Positions 1 through 12,332 of a stretch of DNA of 64,000 nt are shown one piece after another. Under the pieces are notes generated by a model, which made no database searches, was not told the origin of the DNA, and saw only the letters and a list, made by a program, of their open reading frames with translations. The DNA is from Ctenosaura bakeri (Eukaryota; Chordata; Lepidosauria; Squamata; Iguanidae). The DNA lies in assembly GCA_948474755.1 (NCBI GenBank), contig CAOLHI010000935.1:413574-477573 (forward strand). The letters run 5' to 3'. Position 1 is the first letter of the stretch, and each line of letters opens with the position of its first letter. A program made the position numbers and the translations under genes.

Positions 1-201
1 CAGTTGAGATTAGGCTTTTGTCTGTTTGGTTTTGAAATCAGCATATGCATGTACAAAATCTGACACAATAGGGCTTACTTCTGAACAGATATGCCCACCA
101 AGAATAAGACTGATACAGCAATCCTCTACATATCCACCTGGGTTAAGTCTCATTGAAGTCAGTTGGACTTATACTTGAGTAGGCACTCCCACCAAGAATA
201 A

Positions 202-616
202 GGCCCTTTTTGCATGGCATTTGCCATGCGAAAGGGCCCCTTGAGCATCGCGCAAATGTGAGGAGCAGTCCACACGAGGCACTCACAATTGCACGACGCT
301 CCAGGGGCTGGCAGGTGCCGCTCGTGCACTTTTTCATTTTTGGCTTTGAGCCGAAAATGGTGCACGTGCATTGCTCTGGGGCCCTGCGTGCACTTGCCAT
401 GCATGCGGAGCTCTGGAGCTACGCCGCTGTGCTTCCTGCTCCAGTGCAGCCTGGGAAACTCCCAGGCTGCACTGTGGAAGGAAGAGGCGGGACTCTCACA
501 CGAATGGGCAGCAGCTGTGGAGCTGAAGGAACCAGGATGTGAGAGTCTCTTGCTGGAGGCTGCTCGCACAATCCCCGCACCCCAGCTCCATGAAAAGGTG
601 TGTTGCGGAAAGGGCC
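202..616. mobile_element. GC-rich non-autonomous DNA transposon with GGCCCTTT termini
   Basis: The element starts GGCCCTTTTTGC and ends GCGGAAAGGGCC, inverted termini of about 12 bp. It is flanked by TAA (199-201) on the left and TAG (617-619) on the right, consistent with a 3-bp target duplication as in PIF/Harbinger-type elements. The left end is itself a hairpin: 202-238 reads GGCCCTTT, a GCATGGCA/TGCCATGC stem, then AAAGGGCC. The interior is GC- and CpG-rich unlike the flanks. The same terminal sequence recurs at 24631-25096. ORFs in it are by-products of high GC. Confidence 0.65.
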
Positions 617-1000
617 TAGGAATGAAACTGCAATCCTTATATGCATTGTCTAAAAAAATTGGTGGAGCACATGTAACTATGGAAAGTAGATATCTGCATG
701 TGGATTCCCCCACAGTTAAGTCAGTGCATTAAATCCCAAATCATGAGGATCCTGGATCAAACCCCAGAATTCCTGAACTGAATTACCAGCATCCAGGCTG
801 AGACTAGCACAAGACAAAATGACAACTTCACAATTTCCCTAGTTCACAACTCAACTCATATTTATATATAGCAGCCTGAGTTAGAACACAAGAAGTCTCT
901 TTGCTGGCACTGCTAACCCGGAGTATTAGAACTACATGGTTATATTTATTCTCTCTAATCAACTTCCCTAAAATGCTTTGGTGCAACAACAAAAATACAA

Positions 1001-1050
1001 TAAATAAATAAAATAAAATAATAAAACAAAGTAAAAATTGTGTGTGTGTG
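1001..1050. repeat. A/T-rich run and (TG)n microsatellite
   Basis: An AAATA-type A-rich run at 1001-1030 is followed by six TG units at 1039-1050. Confidence 0.8.
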
Positions 1051-1470
1051 GGAGGAGGTACCTGAATGGGGAGGGGGAGGGCTATCCCTAAACAGCCAAA
1101 TGAGGACAATGGAAAATATATATCTGTGTAAAGTAATATTTGTGTATGGGGGCCATGTTCAGTGGCCTTGGGAATGCTGACTGAGTGATAAGGATGAAAG
1201 GAGCTGAATATCATAACAGACAGATTGGAAAAGAATATTCTGTAAGCAGCTGGCTCAAATTCTAATCAGGAAAAGACTACACTACAACATTTTGTTGCAG
1301 GCCCCACTGATTCTTCTCTAAGACCACATCTCCAAAAGAAGATGTCTAAGACCTTTCCAGCTTCATTTCATGTTTTAATTTCAGTGAGGCAATGCTGAAT
1401 TTTGACCTTACAAGTAGAACTGTTGATTCACTACGTGGGAGCTAGATAGAACAGAATTCCTGCTGCTCAC

Positions 1471-1636
1471 CAAGATTGCTAAGCTGTGGAATGCTGGAAC
1501 TTTGCCGCTGGCTTTCTGGGGAATATTGGCAAATTTTTCGTTTGAAGGACATGAAGAGGTGTTGGCAAAGCTCCTCAGGAATATCCACCTCCAGATATGT
1601 TCTCATGAAGAGCTGGAATCCTTCATAGTCAATAGG
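1471..1636 (-). CDS. DGKG: Exon c: recoverin-homology segment and linker start of type I diacylglycerol kinase (DGKG-like)
   Basis: The exon begins after a strong acceptor (TTTCCTCCCTACAG, 1650-1637) and ends at donor GTGAGC (1470-1465). It has 55 codons plus 1 nt. The protein starts PIDYEGFQLFMRTYLEVDIP and continues EELCQHLFMSFKRK. The pattern Ile-x-Tyr/Phe-x-x-Phe-x-Leu-Phe-Met-Arg/Lys-x-Tyr-Leu-Glu-Val-Asp-x-Pro and His-Leu-Phe-x-x-Phe is characteristic of the diacylglycerol kinase recoverin-homology domain and is closest to DGKG. The last ~20 residues are Ser/Gln-rich and unconserved, as expected for the linker before the EF-hands. Reading through the donor gives a stop within a few codons, so splicing is required. 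The following exons are not in 1-1470 and must lie beyond the left edge. Confidence 0.92.
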
Positions 1637-2077
1637 CTGTAGGGAGGAAATAAGGAAATCAAGTCCCATTAGAAATCTTACTGCTTAATGTTTGCTTCTC
1701 ATGTTAAAAAAAAAGAAAAGACGGGGGCCACAGAACATGTTCAAAGAAATATTGCCTTTCTATAAAATACAGTGATAAAAATTGGCCACCAAGCACTCAA
1801 GCACCCAACACAGAGGTCCGTCAGCATTTTTGGGTCACAGATCCCTTTGAGAATCAGATGAAAGTTATATACTTTTTCACCCTCCCCCATATGCAACTAA
1901 ACACATGCTCATAAAATAGTGCATACAATTTATTTCATCAAAAATAATTTAAGATATGAAGATGACAACACATTATTAACAAAGAAACAGCAAAAGCCTT
2001 GGATGATCACTGGTGAAAGTTAATGAAAAAAGGGCAAAAGCAGGATTTATTTATTCATTCATTCAGTGGCAGCTGAA

Positions 2078-2742
2078 AATATTAAGAAGGCTAAAATAAT
2101 GAAGATTTATGTAATTTTAAAGTGGATGATGAAGCCATCAAAACTGTAAAAGATTTTCTATTCCTTAGCACAGGCATTGATTAAAATGGAGGTTATAATA
2201 AAGGTATCAAAAGAATACTAAGATTTGAAGACCAGCTATGAAGGAACTAGATAAAATTTTCAAGGGTAAAAATATACAGCTAAACATCAAAGTCAGGATC
2301 ATTCATGCCATAGCATTTCCAGATTCTATGTACTGGTGTGAAAACTGGACAATGAAGAAAGCTGACAGGAAAAAAAAATCACCTCATTTGAAATGTGGTG
2401 CTGGAGAAGATTTTACAGATAACATATACTATCATAATGACAAATAAATGGGTCTTACAGCAGATTGGTCTGAACTCTCACTATAAACCAAATGACTATA
2501 CTGAGGCTATCATACTTTGGATGTACGAGAAAATGTGACTCAATGGAAAAGACAATAACACTGGGGGGAAGCTGAATGCAGTAGGAGAAGATGATGACTA
2601 CATTACAGATGGACTGAATTGACTAGGAAGCCATGGTCTTGAGTTTCAAGTTCTGAGCTGGGCTGTTACTAATCTCTTGGAGGTCTCTTTTTCATAGGGT
2701 TGCATAAGTCAAAGCTGAGTTGGCAGCACATAATAACATCAA
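2078..2742 (+). mobile_element. Bov-B (RTE) LINE, 3' end of ORF2 and 3' UTR, degraded
   Basis: This is the C-terminal reverse-transcriptase ORF2 region plus the 3' end of a Bov-B LINE. Frame pieces readable at 2238-2440 include KELDKIFKGKNI, NIKVRIIHAIAFP and ENWTMKKADRK, the typical RTE motif region 'MKKADRR' near the ORF2 end. Downstream DNA (LRLSYFG-like, LEKTIMLG-like segments) carries frameshifts and stops. It ends with the 'cataagtcaaagctgagttggcagcacataa' type tail, the same tail borrowed by the Sauria SINEs. It is 5'-truncated, as usual for LINEs, and inactive. Confidence 0.85.
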
Positions 2743-2835
2743 GCAGAGGCTGTCACAAAAGGATACATGGGGAGGGAGAAAGGCTACATGATTCTGTGGA
2801 CAGTTGAGATTTCTTTCGCCTGTGTTTTGTTTAGA

Positions 2836-2923
2836 GCTTGGAAAAGAATCTGCTAGTCAGTTTGGCCACTACGCATGCTGGCTGGGTGATTCTGGAAGCT
2901 GTAGTTAAAATAAAGAAGGCTAA
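2836..2923. repeat. Palindromic MITE, 'aactcccagaatcc' family
   Basis: A degraded copy with 'agcttggaaaag' at one end and 'gcatgctggctgggtgattc' in its second half. The family is a short palindrome with consensus-like arms 'agcttggaaaagttactttt' and 'tggactacaactcccagaat', present about ten times in the window. Confidence 0.55.
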
Positions 2924-5900
2924 TTATTTTTCAGGCTCTGGCTATGGATTACTTACGTTAGGAGGAAGAGGAAGGCTATTCCTTTACTACTTTTAAAAGC
3001 AACCATTGCTACATTTTAACGCTGAGCTTCTGTTTTTGGCTCACCATCAGGACTGATCAATATACAATTCAAAATACACAGAGCATAACTCTGAATCCAC
3101 TGACAGTTCATGCAGACAAGCTTGCACTGTGGGAAAAATGATTACTTTAAATTATGAAAGATCAGGGTTTGAACAGTGTTGCTCAGCTCTCAGAAAAAGC
3201 AAACCACATTATGAGTACTCCATCATCATTGAGGAGAGGGGGTAATGGAACAGGGATGCTTTGGGATTAATGGTATATAACTGAGTTTCAAGAAATGTTC
3301 AGATTGACATGAGAGAGATAGAGTTTAATCAAAGCCTCTCCCTGCACCCACTGCACAAGAAGACAGAGGACTGGAACTAAGGAAATGCTTCTCTTCCAGT
3401 CTGCCCGGCACCACATGTTATTTTGCATCATTGTACTGTAGAAAGAGACGGAGGCAGCCACACCAAGACATTGCTTGAAGATATGTTGGCACTGTCCCTC
3501 AGGGGTGATCGCACTGTGGACTGAGCTGGAATTGACAAAATCTGTCTAGTACTGGAAGTCATTACAAAAATCTAGTCTAGTACTCAAAACGAGTACTTTC
3601 TAGGTGTTAATAAACTCTATGCTCATGGTTTGAAAGGAGAGCTGGATGCAGTTGACAATGCCCATACCAACACAGTTGGATCCAAAGAAGGTAGACATAT
3701 CTTCAAGTTTGCATCCCTAGAGCAGTCTGATGGTTTGTCTCAATAATATGCTAATGGTGTATATATTTTGAAAAGACTGAAAGATAACAGTAGCCTTTTA
3801 AATCTTGTACCTATTTATCCATCTTGTTTTTGTTTTTTTTAAGGAAACCACCTTGTTCCTGATAATAACCCACACTGCCACATGCACAAAAAATACTTGC
3901 TACTGGATTTTTTATTTTCTTACGGCACAGAATGTGTCCAGCTGTATGTTAAAATAATGACTGGAGAGTAATAGTGGTGATGTTGGAATCTAGAACCCTT
4001 ATAAAACAAAGGAATCATAATGAACACATTTGTTCTGATTGGCACACATTGTATAGAAAACCAACTTCTCTGCATTCTGCAGTGGTCCTGGAAAAGAGTG
4101 GTAGATAGAGGGGAAATACACATTTATATACCAGCAATGAAAATAAGAATTGGCCACAGGCTCCACAATCTCCACAACAGGAATTCACTGAAATCTGCTT
4201 ATACCAGTACAAAACATCCAGTCACTAACACTCAGTGAGAAAAGACATTACATATAGCAGGAATGCAGTGAGCTCTTTTACAAAAGCAAGTACATATGCA
4301 GGAACACACACGGGGTAAAGCAGAAATACCTTTCAGCATACATACAGTATTAATAAGCCACTGAGTACTGAGTACAGTACTAATAAGCAACGGAGAATCT
4401 CTATTGCCTTCACACTAAAGCAGAATTATATTGCAGAAATGCAGACTATATGTACATATGCCACAGAAAAACACAGTAATGTACTTCTTACACATATTGA
4501 TAGCAGTGGTCTATGCCGAACTACATGCATATGTGGGTGGTGGCAGCAAAAACAGCCAACTAGAAAATGCAGCTAACGTTCTTCATAGGTGTGGGTCATC
4601 AAGAAAGTTGAAATGTGCAATACAAGTTATGGCATGCATTGCCAAGTGTATGGCAAGCCTACTTGGGGTTTCCCTGCAGCCACTGCAGGATCAAACTTGG
4701 CTGTATTCAGCTGCTGGACTGAGAAACAGTAAGAATCTCTACTCATAGTACATATACCTCTTGTATTTGCCCGTGTGTGTCTGTGCACTGTTCTGTTTGC
4801 CACTTAGACAACATGGACTCTATGCAAACATGAACTAGGGCACTCAGGTAGCTTTCAACTGCTCTGAGCCCGATGATGGCTTTCTGGCTTACAATAGTTA
4901 GCAGGAGGTTCTCCACTTTTATAAGAACGCTACTTTGAAGGTCGATGTTGGGGAAACAGGAATGCGGAGATCAAAGACAACAAGAAGGTTTTTCAAAAGA
5001 GGGAGCAGCTGCCATTCTAACCCTACAACACAATTTTGCATTCACAATTCACAGTACTGCAACAGGACTATTATGCCCTCGGCCAAAATTTCATGCAAGT
5101 GATCAACATATCAGCTAATCAACAGTATTGACAAGTGTGTCAAAATTCTGGATTGTTTCCCACATTGAACACTCCCACTGACTCTGCAACCCAACAGTCA
5201 ATTTAAGTTCTATTGCAGGGTTTTCATGTGACACACTAAAAATTACTTTTGACACTCTCCACTGTGATTTGTGTCATGGGTAAATGTCATTAATGTAGGG
5301 TGCAAAAGAACATATAGAACCTATGGTACAATATTGCAAAATGGACTACACCTAAGGGTTCCGATATTTTTTTTTCCAGCCTGCCAGCTACATCTTCTTC
5401 CTGAATCCTTCATTCTCTTCTTTTCTGGTTTCCCTCCTCACTATTCACCCTAGCCAATATTCTGCATGCTCATTCTTTATTGGGTTGGGTTGCTTTTTTT
5501 TCTTTCCTTGGAGTCATTTGCTTAAAGATCTGTTCTTTTCTTTTGCTGACCTTAGGATTCCCTTCAGGGTATTGATTCTACTCTTTTTGCCTACAGAAGG
5601 AGACGCATCCAGAGAAAATGATACAGAGAAGAATTGAATGTGCATGGCAGCCAAAATGGATTTCACAGACCAAATCAAATTGCTAAGCACAATTAGAGAG
5701 GACCCTTGGAATCTGTAAGATTTATCTAAATATTGATTTATCAATTAGCAGTTGATTCAATGGATCTGCTCCCGCTGGACTACCGATTGGATTTAAGCCT
5801 GTATTTACATTACAACATGATTTAAGGAAAAGCTGGTTCAAAGCTCATGTATGGAAACACCTTAGAGCTTATAGGCAATATGATTCTTGCAAAATGATCC

Positions 5901-6843
5901 TCACTGACAGTAAGGAATATTTTTCATGGCTTATAGTACAAGAATAATGATATACTTTCACTGTGCTGTGTACCAAAGTGACAAAATTTCTCTGTACATT
6001 TAGGTCTGTATATGTGGATATTCTAAGAATACACAAGTTCACTACCCTTCCTTTTGCAGTGCTAGTTGAAACTACATGCCATACCTATTTTGAGTGGGGT
6101 GTGTATGTCTCCATTTATGCTAAAGCAAACATGCAAAGCAACATATAAACATCACATGTGATTAATATAGCACACAAAACAAGTCTTACTTGATTCAGAG
6201 TGTCTTGTTTCTGAAGAAAGGAAGAGCAGAAAAAGACAAAGGGATGTTCAGTGCAAAAGAGCTGAGAGGCTGAAGGAACAGAAGTAGCTACTCTGCTAGA
6301 CAGAGGCAGTCAAGACACTGAGGATAAGATGCGGCACAGTCCTTCCCATGTCTGAACCACCTCAGAGTACACTTGTCAGAATCAGTTGTAGTAAATCATC
6401 CCCATTGCAAAAATTCCCAGCTGTTTGAGAAGCTTAAATGATAGCAAGAGTATTTCTGGTTGAGGTTTCTCCTTGATTTTTAAATTTTCCTGTTAGCAGA
6501 TAGGGTTGTACAAGGGAGAATCAACCATTCAAAGGATTAAATGAAATGCTACTTCGTGCATGTATCCATTTTCTGTCTCATATTTGTACACGTGTCCCCT
6601 TCCAAGATATTTGGGACCACATTTATAAGATTATCTCAATTTCTTCTCATACCTCTGTAAGGCAAACCAACAGAAATGAGGTGTTGGTCAAGGCCACATG
6701 CAGTCCTATGACATACCATTTTAGAAAGAAATCCCATAAATTTTCAATGTATTAAGGAGTGCGGGTAAGTGTGCTTAGGACTGCACAGAACTTTAGAGGA
6801 GGATGTGTGAGCTTTATGTGAGTCCCCCAATCCAAGGGTCCCA

Positions 6844-7212
6844 TACTCTCCTAATGTGCCAATTGGGCAAGGACAGTCCCAATTAATCCTCCGCTGTCCC
6901 ACTTTTACAACTGTTTTGAAACGTCCCAATTTCTCTCTCCTCTTCCCACTTTCTCCTTTTGTCCTCCTCTTACTTCAGCTGCTGGAAACTGAGTTCAAAG
7001 TACAGAAGTAGTTTGTATTCAAGTCATCAGGGAGGAAGAAAAGGAACAGGAAAAATCTTGCTTTTCCCAGTAGGCTCAAGTAAAAGTAAGCTACTGCAGC
7101 CTCTCCTAGCTTGTCTGTTCTTTCTGACCATAACTTTTGTCATCTGGACTACACTCTGATATTACTCGGCCACAGATGTCCTTGTTTTCAATCTGTGAAA
7201 TGCTGGAAACCA
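6844..7212 (+). repeat. Interspersed repeat R1 ('tgtcccagttt' family), copy 1
   Basis: A ~370-bp repeat starting 'tactctcct' and ending near 'gaaatgctgga'. It shares with four other copies (14544, 20573/21893, 26687, 35740) the blocks 'ggacagtcccaattaatcc', 'aaactgagttcaaagta', 'cagtaggctcaag' and 'tgtgaaatgctgga'. The termini (TACCCTCCAAC-like at both ends, inverted) suggest a non-autonomous DNA transposon. Not named. Confidence 0.65.
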
Positions 7213-8589
7213 TGGAGTCCCTGATCCAAATCTTATACTGCTCAGTACAGCACTCTAACCTTTACTAAAGGTTATTTACTTTATTTATTTATTCACTCTA
7301 TTTACTAAAACCTTTGGGGCCTAATTGGTTTTAACAAGCCCACACACTCACATAATTTTAAAATGTTTTAGACTTTGAAAACAGGTTTCAATCTATTTCC
7401 TTTTAACATATTTAATATGTCCTTAGCCTCTTAAAATCATTTTTATTGTTTAGGTTGCTTCAAATTGCTTATGTTGGTTTCCCTCCACACTGTCATGAGA
7501 ACAGGAGGTGGGTATAAATATTTTAATAAAATAAATAAACAATATTTGCTTTGTCTTGCCCCCCTTGATACACACCTATACCCACACCCACACACATGCT
7601 TCCAAACATATTGACAGATGCACTCTTGATAGAATTTTCTTCAGATTCACTATGCGAGGGGAGGGTTAGGGATTGCCATGGGCTTGGGGGCTGATCTTCT
7701 GCCTCTGTGACCCTCCATGGGCTGCATAGACTGCCAAAAATTCTCCCTGAACCCCCAAAATAAATTTGGAAGTGGCTAAAAAAGGGGGAATGTAGGATTG
7801 CCCAACTGAAAACTAGAGAGGGCTCCTGTACCTTTAATAGATGTGAAGAAGAAGAAATTTCAGCAGGTGATAACTTGTCAGGCAACTACATAACAAGCAA
7901 CACTTCCTGAAGTTCCCTCTTCTAGACAACTTTAAAGATACTGGAGCCCTTGCCAGTTTTCAGTATGCCAACTCTAGCTGTTAGACAATGCTGCGGGTGG
8001 CAGGTTTGCAACTCATTCAAAATGTGAATTGCTACTCCTGGAGGTTTCCAGGAATGGCAATTTACAATGCAGGGGGCACAAAAAAGGCTGTGTGGGATTT
8101 CTGAAAGGGTTTGGGTCTACAAAACGAGTCTCGTGGGCTGCATGCAGCCCTGGGGTTGCATTTTGACCACTCCTGCACTATGGGATAGTACATCACTGCT
8201 TCATATAGGAAAACCTTGAAGTAAACACTGCTGCTTCTCTCACAATGGAAAACAATTCTTATTACTATGGGTAGGCAACTCAATTGGTAGCTGTGGAATA
8301 TGCTGATTCTGGCAGCTCAAAAGATCTCTCCAGAATGGACAAGATCAAGGATGAATCTGCAAAGTGTCTGAAAGGACCACTGGCAGTTTTGGTCACAGTA
8401 GGATAATTATACAATAGACAGAACCAATGACATTTAATGGGATACGCTACGCCTGTCTAGTTCACAGATTACGCTACCCACCAAGATGACCAAAATTGTC
8501 TCCATCCCATAGCCAGGCCTGAAGCCAAACTGAAATTGATCTAGATAATCAGTTTCATCCCTGGATCTGGGAGGCCGCCACATGTTCCA

Positions 8590-8752
8590 GTTGTTGTGTG
8601 CCTTCAAGTCATTTCCACCTTATGGTGACCCTGAGGCAAACCTATCATGGGGTTTTCTGGTGCTGAGAGTGTGTGAGTGTGTTTCCATGAGCAAGCAGGG
8701 AATAAAACCGGGTCTCCAAGGCCATAGTCAAACTACTACACCATGCTGGCTC
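8590..8752 (-). mobile_element. Sauria SINE (tRNA-derived, Bov-B tail)
   Basis: Read on the plus strand the copy starts with the reversed tail (GTTGTTGTGTGCCTTCAAGT) and ends with the reversed tRNA-like head 'actacaccatgctggctcc'. The middle block 'aacctatcatggggttttct' is shared with the copies at 19430 and 58467. It has an internal deletion relative to the full copy at 53660-53895. Confidence 0.85.
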
Positions 8753-10023
8753 CATGACCTTTTTCCAAAAGGGATATTGGAGAATGGCTGGTAATTCTTT
8801 AGTAAGATGAGGTTTTTTCAGCAACAGCCTCACCACAGCTTCTTTTAGGCAGAGTAGAAACTCACTTGCTGAAGTGAGACAGTTAGAACAAACTTAACCA
8901 CTTCCCTTTTGGCTGCTTTCATGACTCTTGGAAGGGCAAGAGTCCAGAATGTATACTGTGGCTCTCACCAATCTAAGGATCCTATTCACATGCTCATGCT
9001 GGATAAAGAGTAAAACAGTGCCTCAGCTGCCTCTCTCAAACCCCCTAAATTAGCCTTCAGATGTGGTAGAGCAGAGTTTCACAAACTATTTGACATGGCA
9101 GATATGCAAGGGTTTCCCTCCCCACCCCCATGTTCCAAGGACTGGTCTCATACTTGTCTCATACTGTTATCATATTCACTTTCTTTCTTGGAATTCACTA
9201 CAGACTGGCACAGCTGATATCTCACAGGCCAATGCTGGTCCACAGAGCACCACTCCAAGAAGCACCACAGTAGAGGTTTATTGTCAATGCTGATGTAAGG
9301 TAAAACTGTGAGTCGAGTTCACTTTTCTAAACCAAATCAAGGTGCCCTTTGTTCTTTGCCTCAGGAAACAGAATATCTTGTGCCAGTTTTTCCAAAGGGC
9401 ATCCACTTCCTCTCAAACCTTGGGCTCTACTTCCTGAACTTCCAAGACAGAGAGTGGAAAACAATAGTTGATGTTCCTTCTCCTCATCTTTGGACTTTAT
9501 CTGATGGGGCTTTTGGACTCTATTTCCCAGCATTCCCCAGCCAGCATGGTGCATGGAAAATATCTTCTCTGAGAAATAGTTAGGCTATGGGCATTTCATC
9601 AGGTGGTTAAGCCTATTTTGTTTTACTTGGCTTTTGACCTTCTGTGCTTTTCTTAAATTGTTCTGTCTCCTTAGTACTTATTGGTATATTATCTAGCTGC
9701 TTTGTGTACTTTCTTATTTTAGTTAACATTTTAATTATTTTTCTCTTCTGTAAGCTTTTCAGGCATTCCAGTGGAAAAGCTTATAAAAACAAATATAAGT
9801 TAATGAAAGAATCATGGAGAAACTTTTTGATTTTTTTTTTCTTTAGCCAAAAACCAAAAAGAAAGAGGACAGGCTGCTTGAAACGGGTAGAAGGAGGAGG
9901 AACAGAAAGGAAAAGGCACTTAGGATTTGATCTAAAGGCCATATTATTAGGTAGGGAAGCAACAGTGCTCATTCTGTAGCAATGGTAACAGAGGGCCAGT
10001 GAATCTGCTTCAGGATTTAGTCA

Positions 10024-10110
10024 AAACTTTAAAGACACTAGCCAAAGTATCAAAGCCTTTCCCCCCAATAGGTTCAACACCTTGGATAGCTCATTTAAAA
10101 TTTGAATTCA
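10024..10110 (+). repeat. Short repeat R2 ('ttcagcaccttggatagctc' family)
   Basis: It contains 'ggttcaacaccttggatagc' followed by 'tcatttaaaatttgaattc'. Related copies are at 24311-24372 (opposite strand), 39168-39240 and 56480-56520. The copy at 39168 shows both inverted halves (ctttaaaggagct ... agctcctttaaag), so the family is probably a small palindromic MITE. Confidence 0.5.
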
Positions 10111-10386
10111 CTGCTTCACTGACATGAAAGCTGCCACAGTTCCACAGCACAAAAATGTGGTCCCAGTCCTATTTCCAGATAAACAGAATTTTAAGTGGCT
10201 GCTCAGACATCATCAAAAGAAAAGAAAAACCACATCAAAAGAAAGAATAAAAGAAGATGCATATTTCTTCAAAATTTCCATGCGCTAGCTTATATTTAAG
10301 GAGGCCAATATAAAAGTATCTTCTATGGTTTAAATAGAAATAAAGTGATCTTACCCCAGTGGAAAAGACAGTGACCAAGGTGGTGT

Positions 10387-10985
10387 CCACACTGCACAAC
10401 TATAGGACTTCTATAGCACTTTGACTGCTAGGGACCCAGCCAGTGGAATTCTGGGAATCATGGGGCCTTTCTACACTACACTGCTATAGTGCTATTATTC
10501 AACTTTCAACATCTTGTGGAATTCTGGGGTTTGTAGTTTACTGATGCCAAAGAGCTCCCTGGCTGAGAATTCTAAATGCCCCTCCTTAAAATGCCCCTCC
10601 CTCCCTAGGATTCCACAGGATGTTAAAAGTGGAATAATAGCACTATAACAATATAGTGCAGAAAGGCCCCCAGTTTGTTCAGGGGCTTGTGCTATGTTTA
10701 ACCCACTGTATACACCTGTGCTATAATCTTTATTTAATGCAGAGTGAATCTGCACAATAATGTTATAGTAAGTAACTGTTATAGCTCCATCCTACAATGT
10801 GTAGTTTAGCGAGGCACTTAAGAATCCTCTGCTAGAGAGCGGTAGTTCAGGGCAGTGGACTAGAGGTCTCAAGCCTAGAGTTCTAAATGCCTCACCCAGT
10901 AACATATCTCCGGATTCTGTAGGATGGAGCCACAGTCCTTAAAATTCTATTAGATGACTTTAAAAGAACAGTGTGGATATCCTGC
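10387..10985. mobile_element. Palindromic MITE cluster (nested)
   Basis: The outer element runs from 'gtccacactgcacaactata' to 'aaaagaacagtgtggatat' and includes an internal inverted repeat (agctccatcctacaatgtgt / gattctgtaggatggagcc, 10777-10935). A second MITE (10462-10670) lies inside it, with ends GGGGCCTTTCTACAC and GTGCAGAAAGGCCCC and the family core 'tatagtgctattatt'. Confidence 0.6.
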
Positions 10986-12068
10986 AGCTCACCTGGTCAC
11001 CTGTTGAACCTGCTGTCCAAGGGCTCCTTATTGATGGGCAAGCACGAGAGCCCTGCTCTCCTTTCTTCTGGCACTTATCTATAAACTAGTCCTGGACCAG
11101 GCAGTGCTTCAGATAGACGATGTCTTGAAAAAGAAGCCTGTCTTCTGTTAAGTGAGACAAGAAGGAGGCTGCCCCCATCAAACCTTGCTTTCTGCTCAGT
11201 CCAACATAAGCAACCTAACTATATTGCTACAGGCCACCTGAACCATGTCCTTGACCTGTCTATGTCATCAGTGCTGGGATATCCCCTTAAGGGGTGGGAA
11301 AGAGCAATCCCACTCTGGTTTTTCCTAAGTGAGGTGGGAAGAGGCCTGCTGTGATATAATTCTGCGCATTGAATTATTGCCTCCACAACCAACATGCGGG
11401 AGAGCCATTAAACAAGTGCAAAGTAAATGTCACAAAGTGACTGTAGGAAAATACCCTCCCACCCTCGACTCCTTTATGGTCAGCTTCCTCCGCATTCTCT
11501 GCTGGAAAGCAAATCTGTTCTTCAAAGAGACTTCAAAGGCAATTAGTCATTAAAGCCAACAGCAAATGCAGTAATTTCTCTGAGCCTTTAGCAATGAATT
11601 ATACCTCCATCGGTGGCTTTATGTAATGGCAATCATCACAGTCATATCTCTTGCTGTGGGATACAAACTGCACCCTGGGAAGAAAGCCATGCCGCCTACT
11701 TGCAGCCACCCCACAAAACAACATCTGCTCTGCCCTCTCCGGAGTGCTGAACAAGCCCGCTCCATAAGAGGGAGCACAGTGGCAATTTCAGTTGTTTCTT
11801 TTGTTGGCTTCTCCTTGTAATTACTTTATATGTCAAGAATTTCCTGCAAATTCTTTTGTGCCCATTCCTCCTTTAATTTCATTTGATATTCCCCTATTCT
11901 GGGGGCTTTTATGCACTTGAAAAGCTCTGCCGTGATCTCCTTTTCTTACCTGGGAACAACCCATTATTACTATTCTTATTAATCGTTTCTTTTTTTTTTT
12001 TAAATAATGGAGGAAATGCTGTATTTTCATGATTATTGCCCTTATGAAATGCCCTTTCTGGAGCCTGG

Positions 12069-12181
12069 GAAAGTTATTTTTCAGGACTATAAGTCCCACA
12101 GTACTTCAGGCAGTATGATATTGGTTATACTGGCTGGGGGATTCTGACAACTGTAGTGTAAAAAAATAACTTTTCCAACTT
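12069..12181. repeat. Palindromic MITE, 'aactcccagaatcc' family
   Basis: The halves are inverted copies: 'gaaagttatttttcaggact' and 'gtgtaaaaaaataacttttcc'. The core 'actggctgggggattctg' is shared with other copies. Confidence 0.6.
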
Positions 12182-12253
12182 CTGCTTTTCATGTACCCCA
12201 TCTCTTTTCTCCTTCTTCTCATAAACAGGAATGGGAATCAGATAACCTTTCAG

Positions 12254-12332
12254 ATTTTGTTGGACTGCAACTCCCAGCATTCCTTACCATTGGATAGAGT
12301 TGCTGGAGCTGGCAATACAGGAATATCTAGAG
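12254..12332. repeat. Palindromic repeat, 'ttggactgcaactcccagc' family
   Basis: A copy of the dispersed 'gatgttgttggactacaact' repeat that also occurs, more or less degraded, at about 25620, 29935, 36735, 39862, 45190, 50738, 61478, 62195 and 63892. These are short, non-coding and palindromic in the better copies. Confidence 0.5.

Larger units (their letters stand above)
1..1470 (-). other. Intron following exon c (part)
   Basis: Intron of the DGKG-like gene in minus-strand orientation, running off the left edge. It holds the GC-rich MITE at 202-616 and a fragment around 138-182 resembling a repeat with a 'cattgaagtcagttgga' core that recurs elsewhere in the window. A/T-rich simple sequence and a short TG run occur at about 1000-1050. 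No further exon was recognised; 620-1000 and 1050-1470 show nothing identifiable. Confidence 0.7.

Noticed and set aside
828..1214. Next exon of the DGKG-like gene on the minus strand
   Set aside because: The 128-codon ORF has no similarity to the diacylglycerol kinase linker or EF-hands and lacks paired splice sites.
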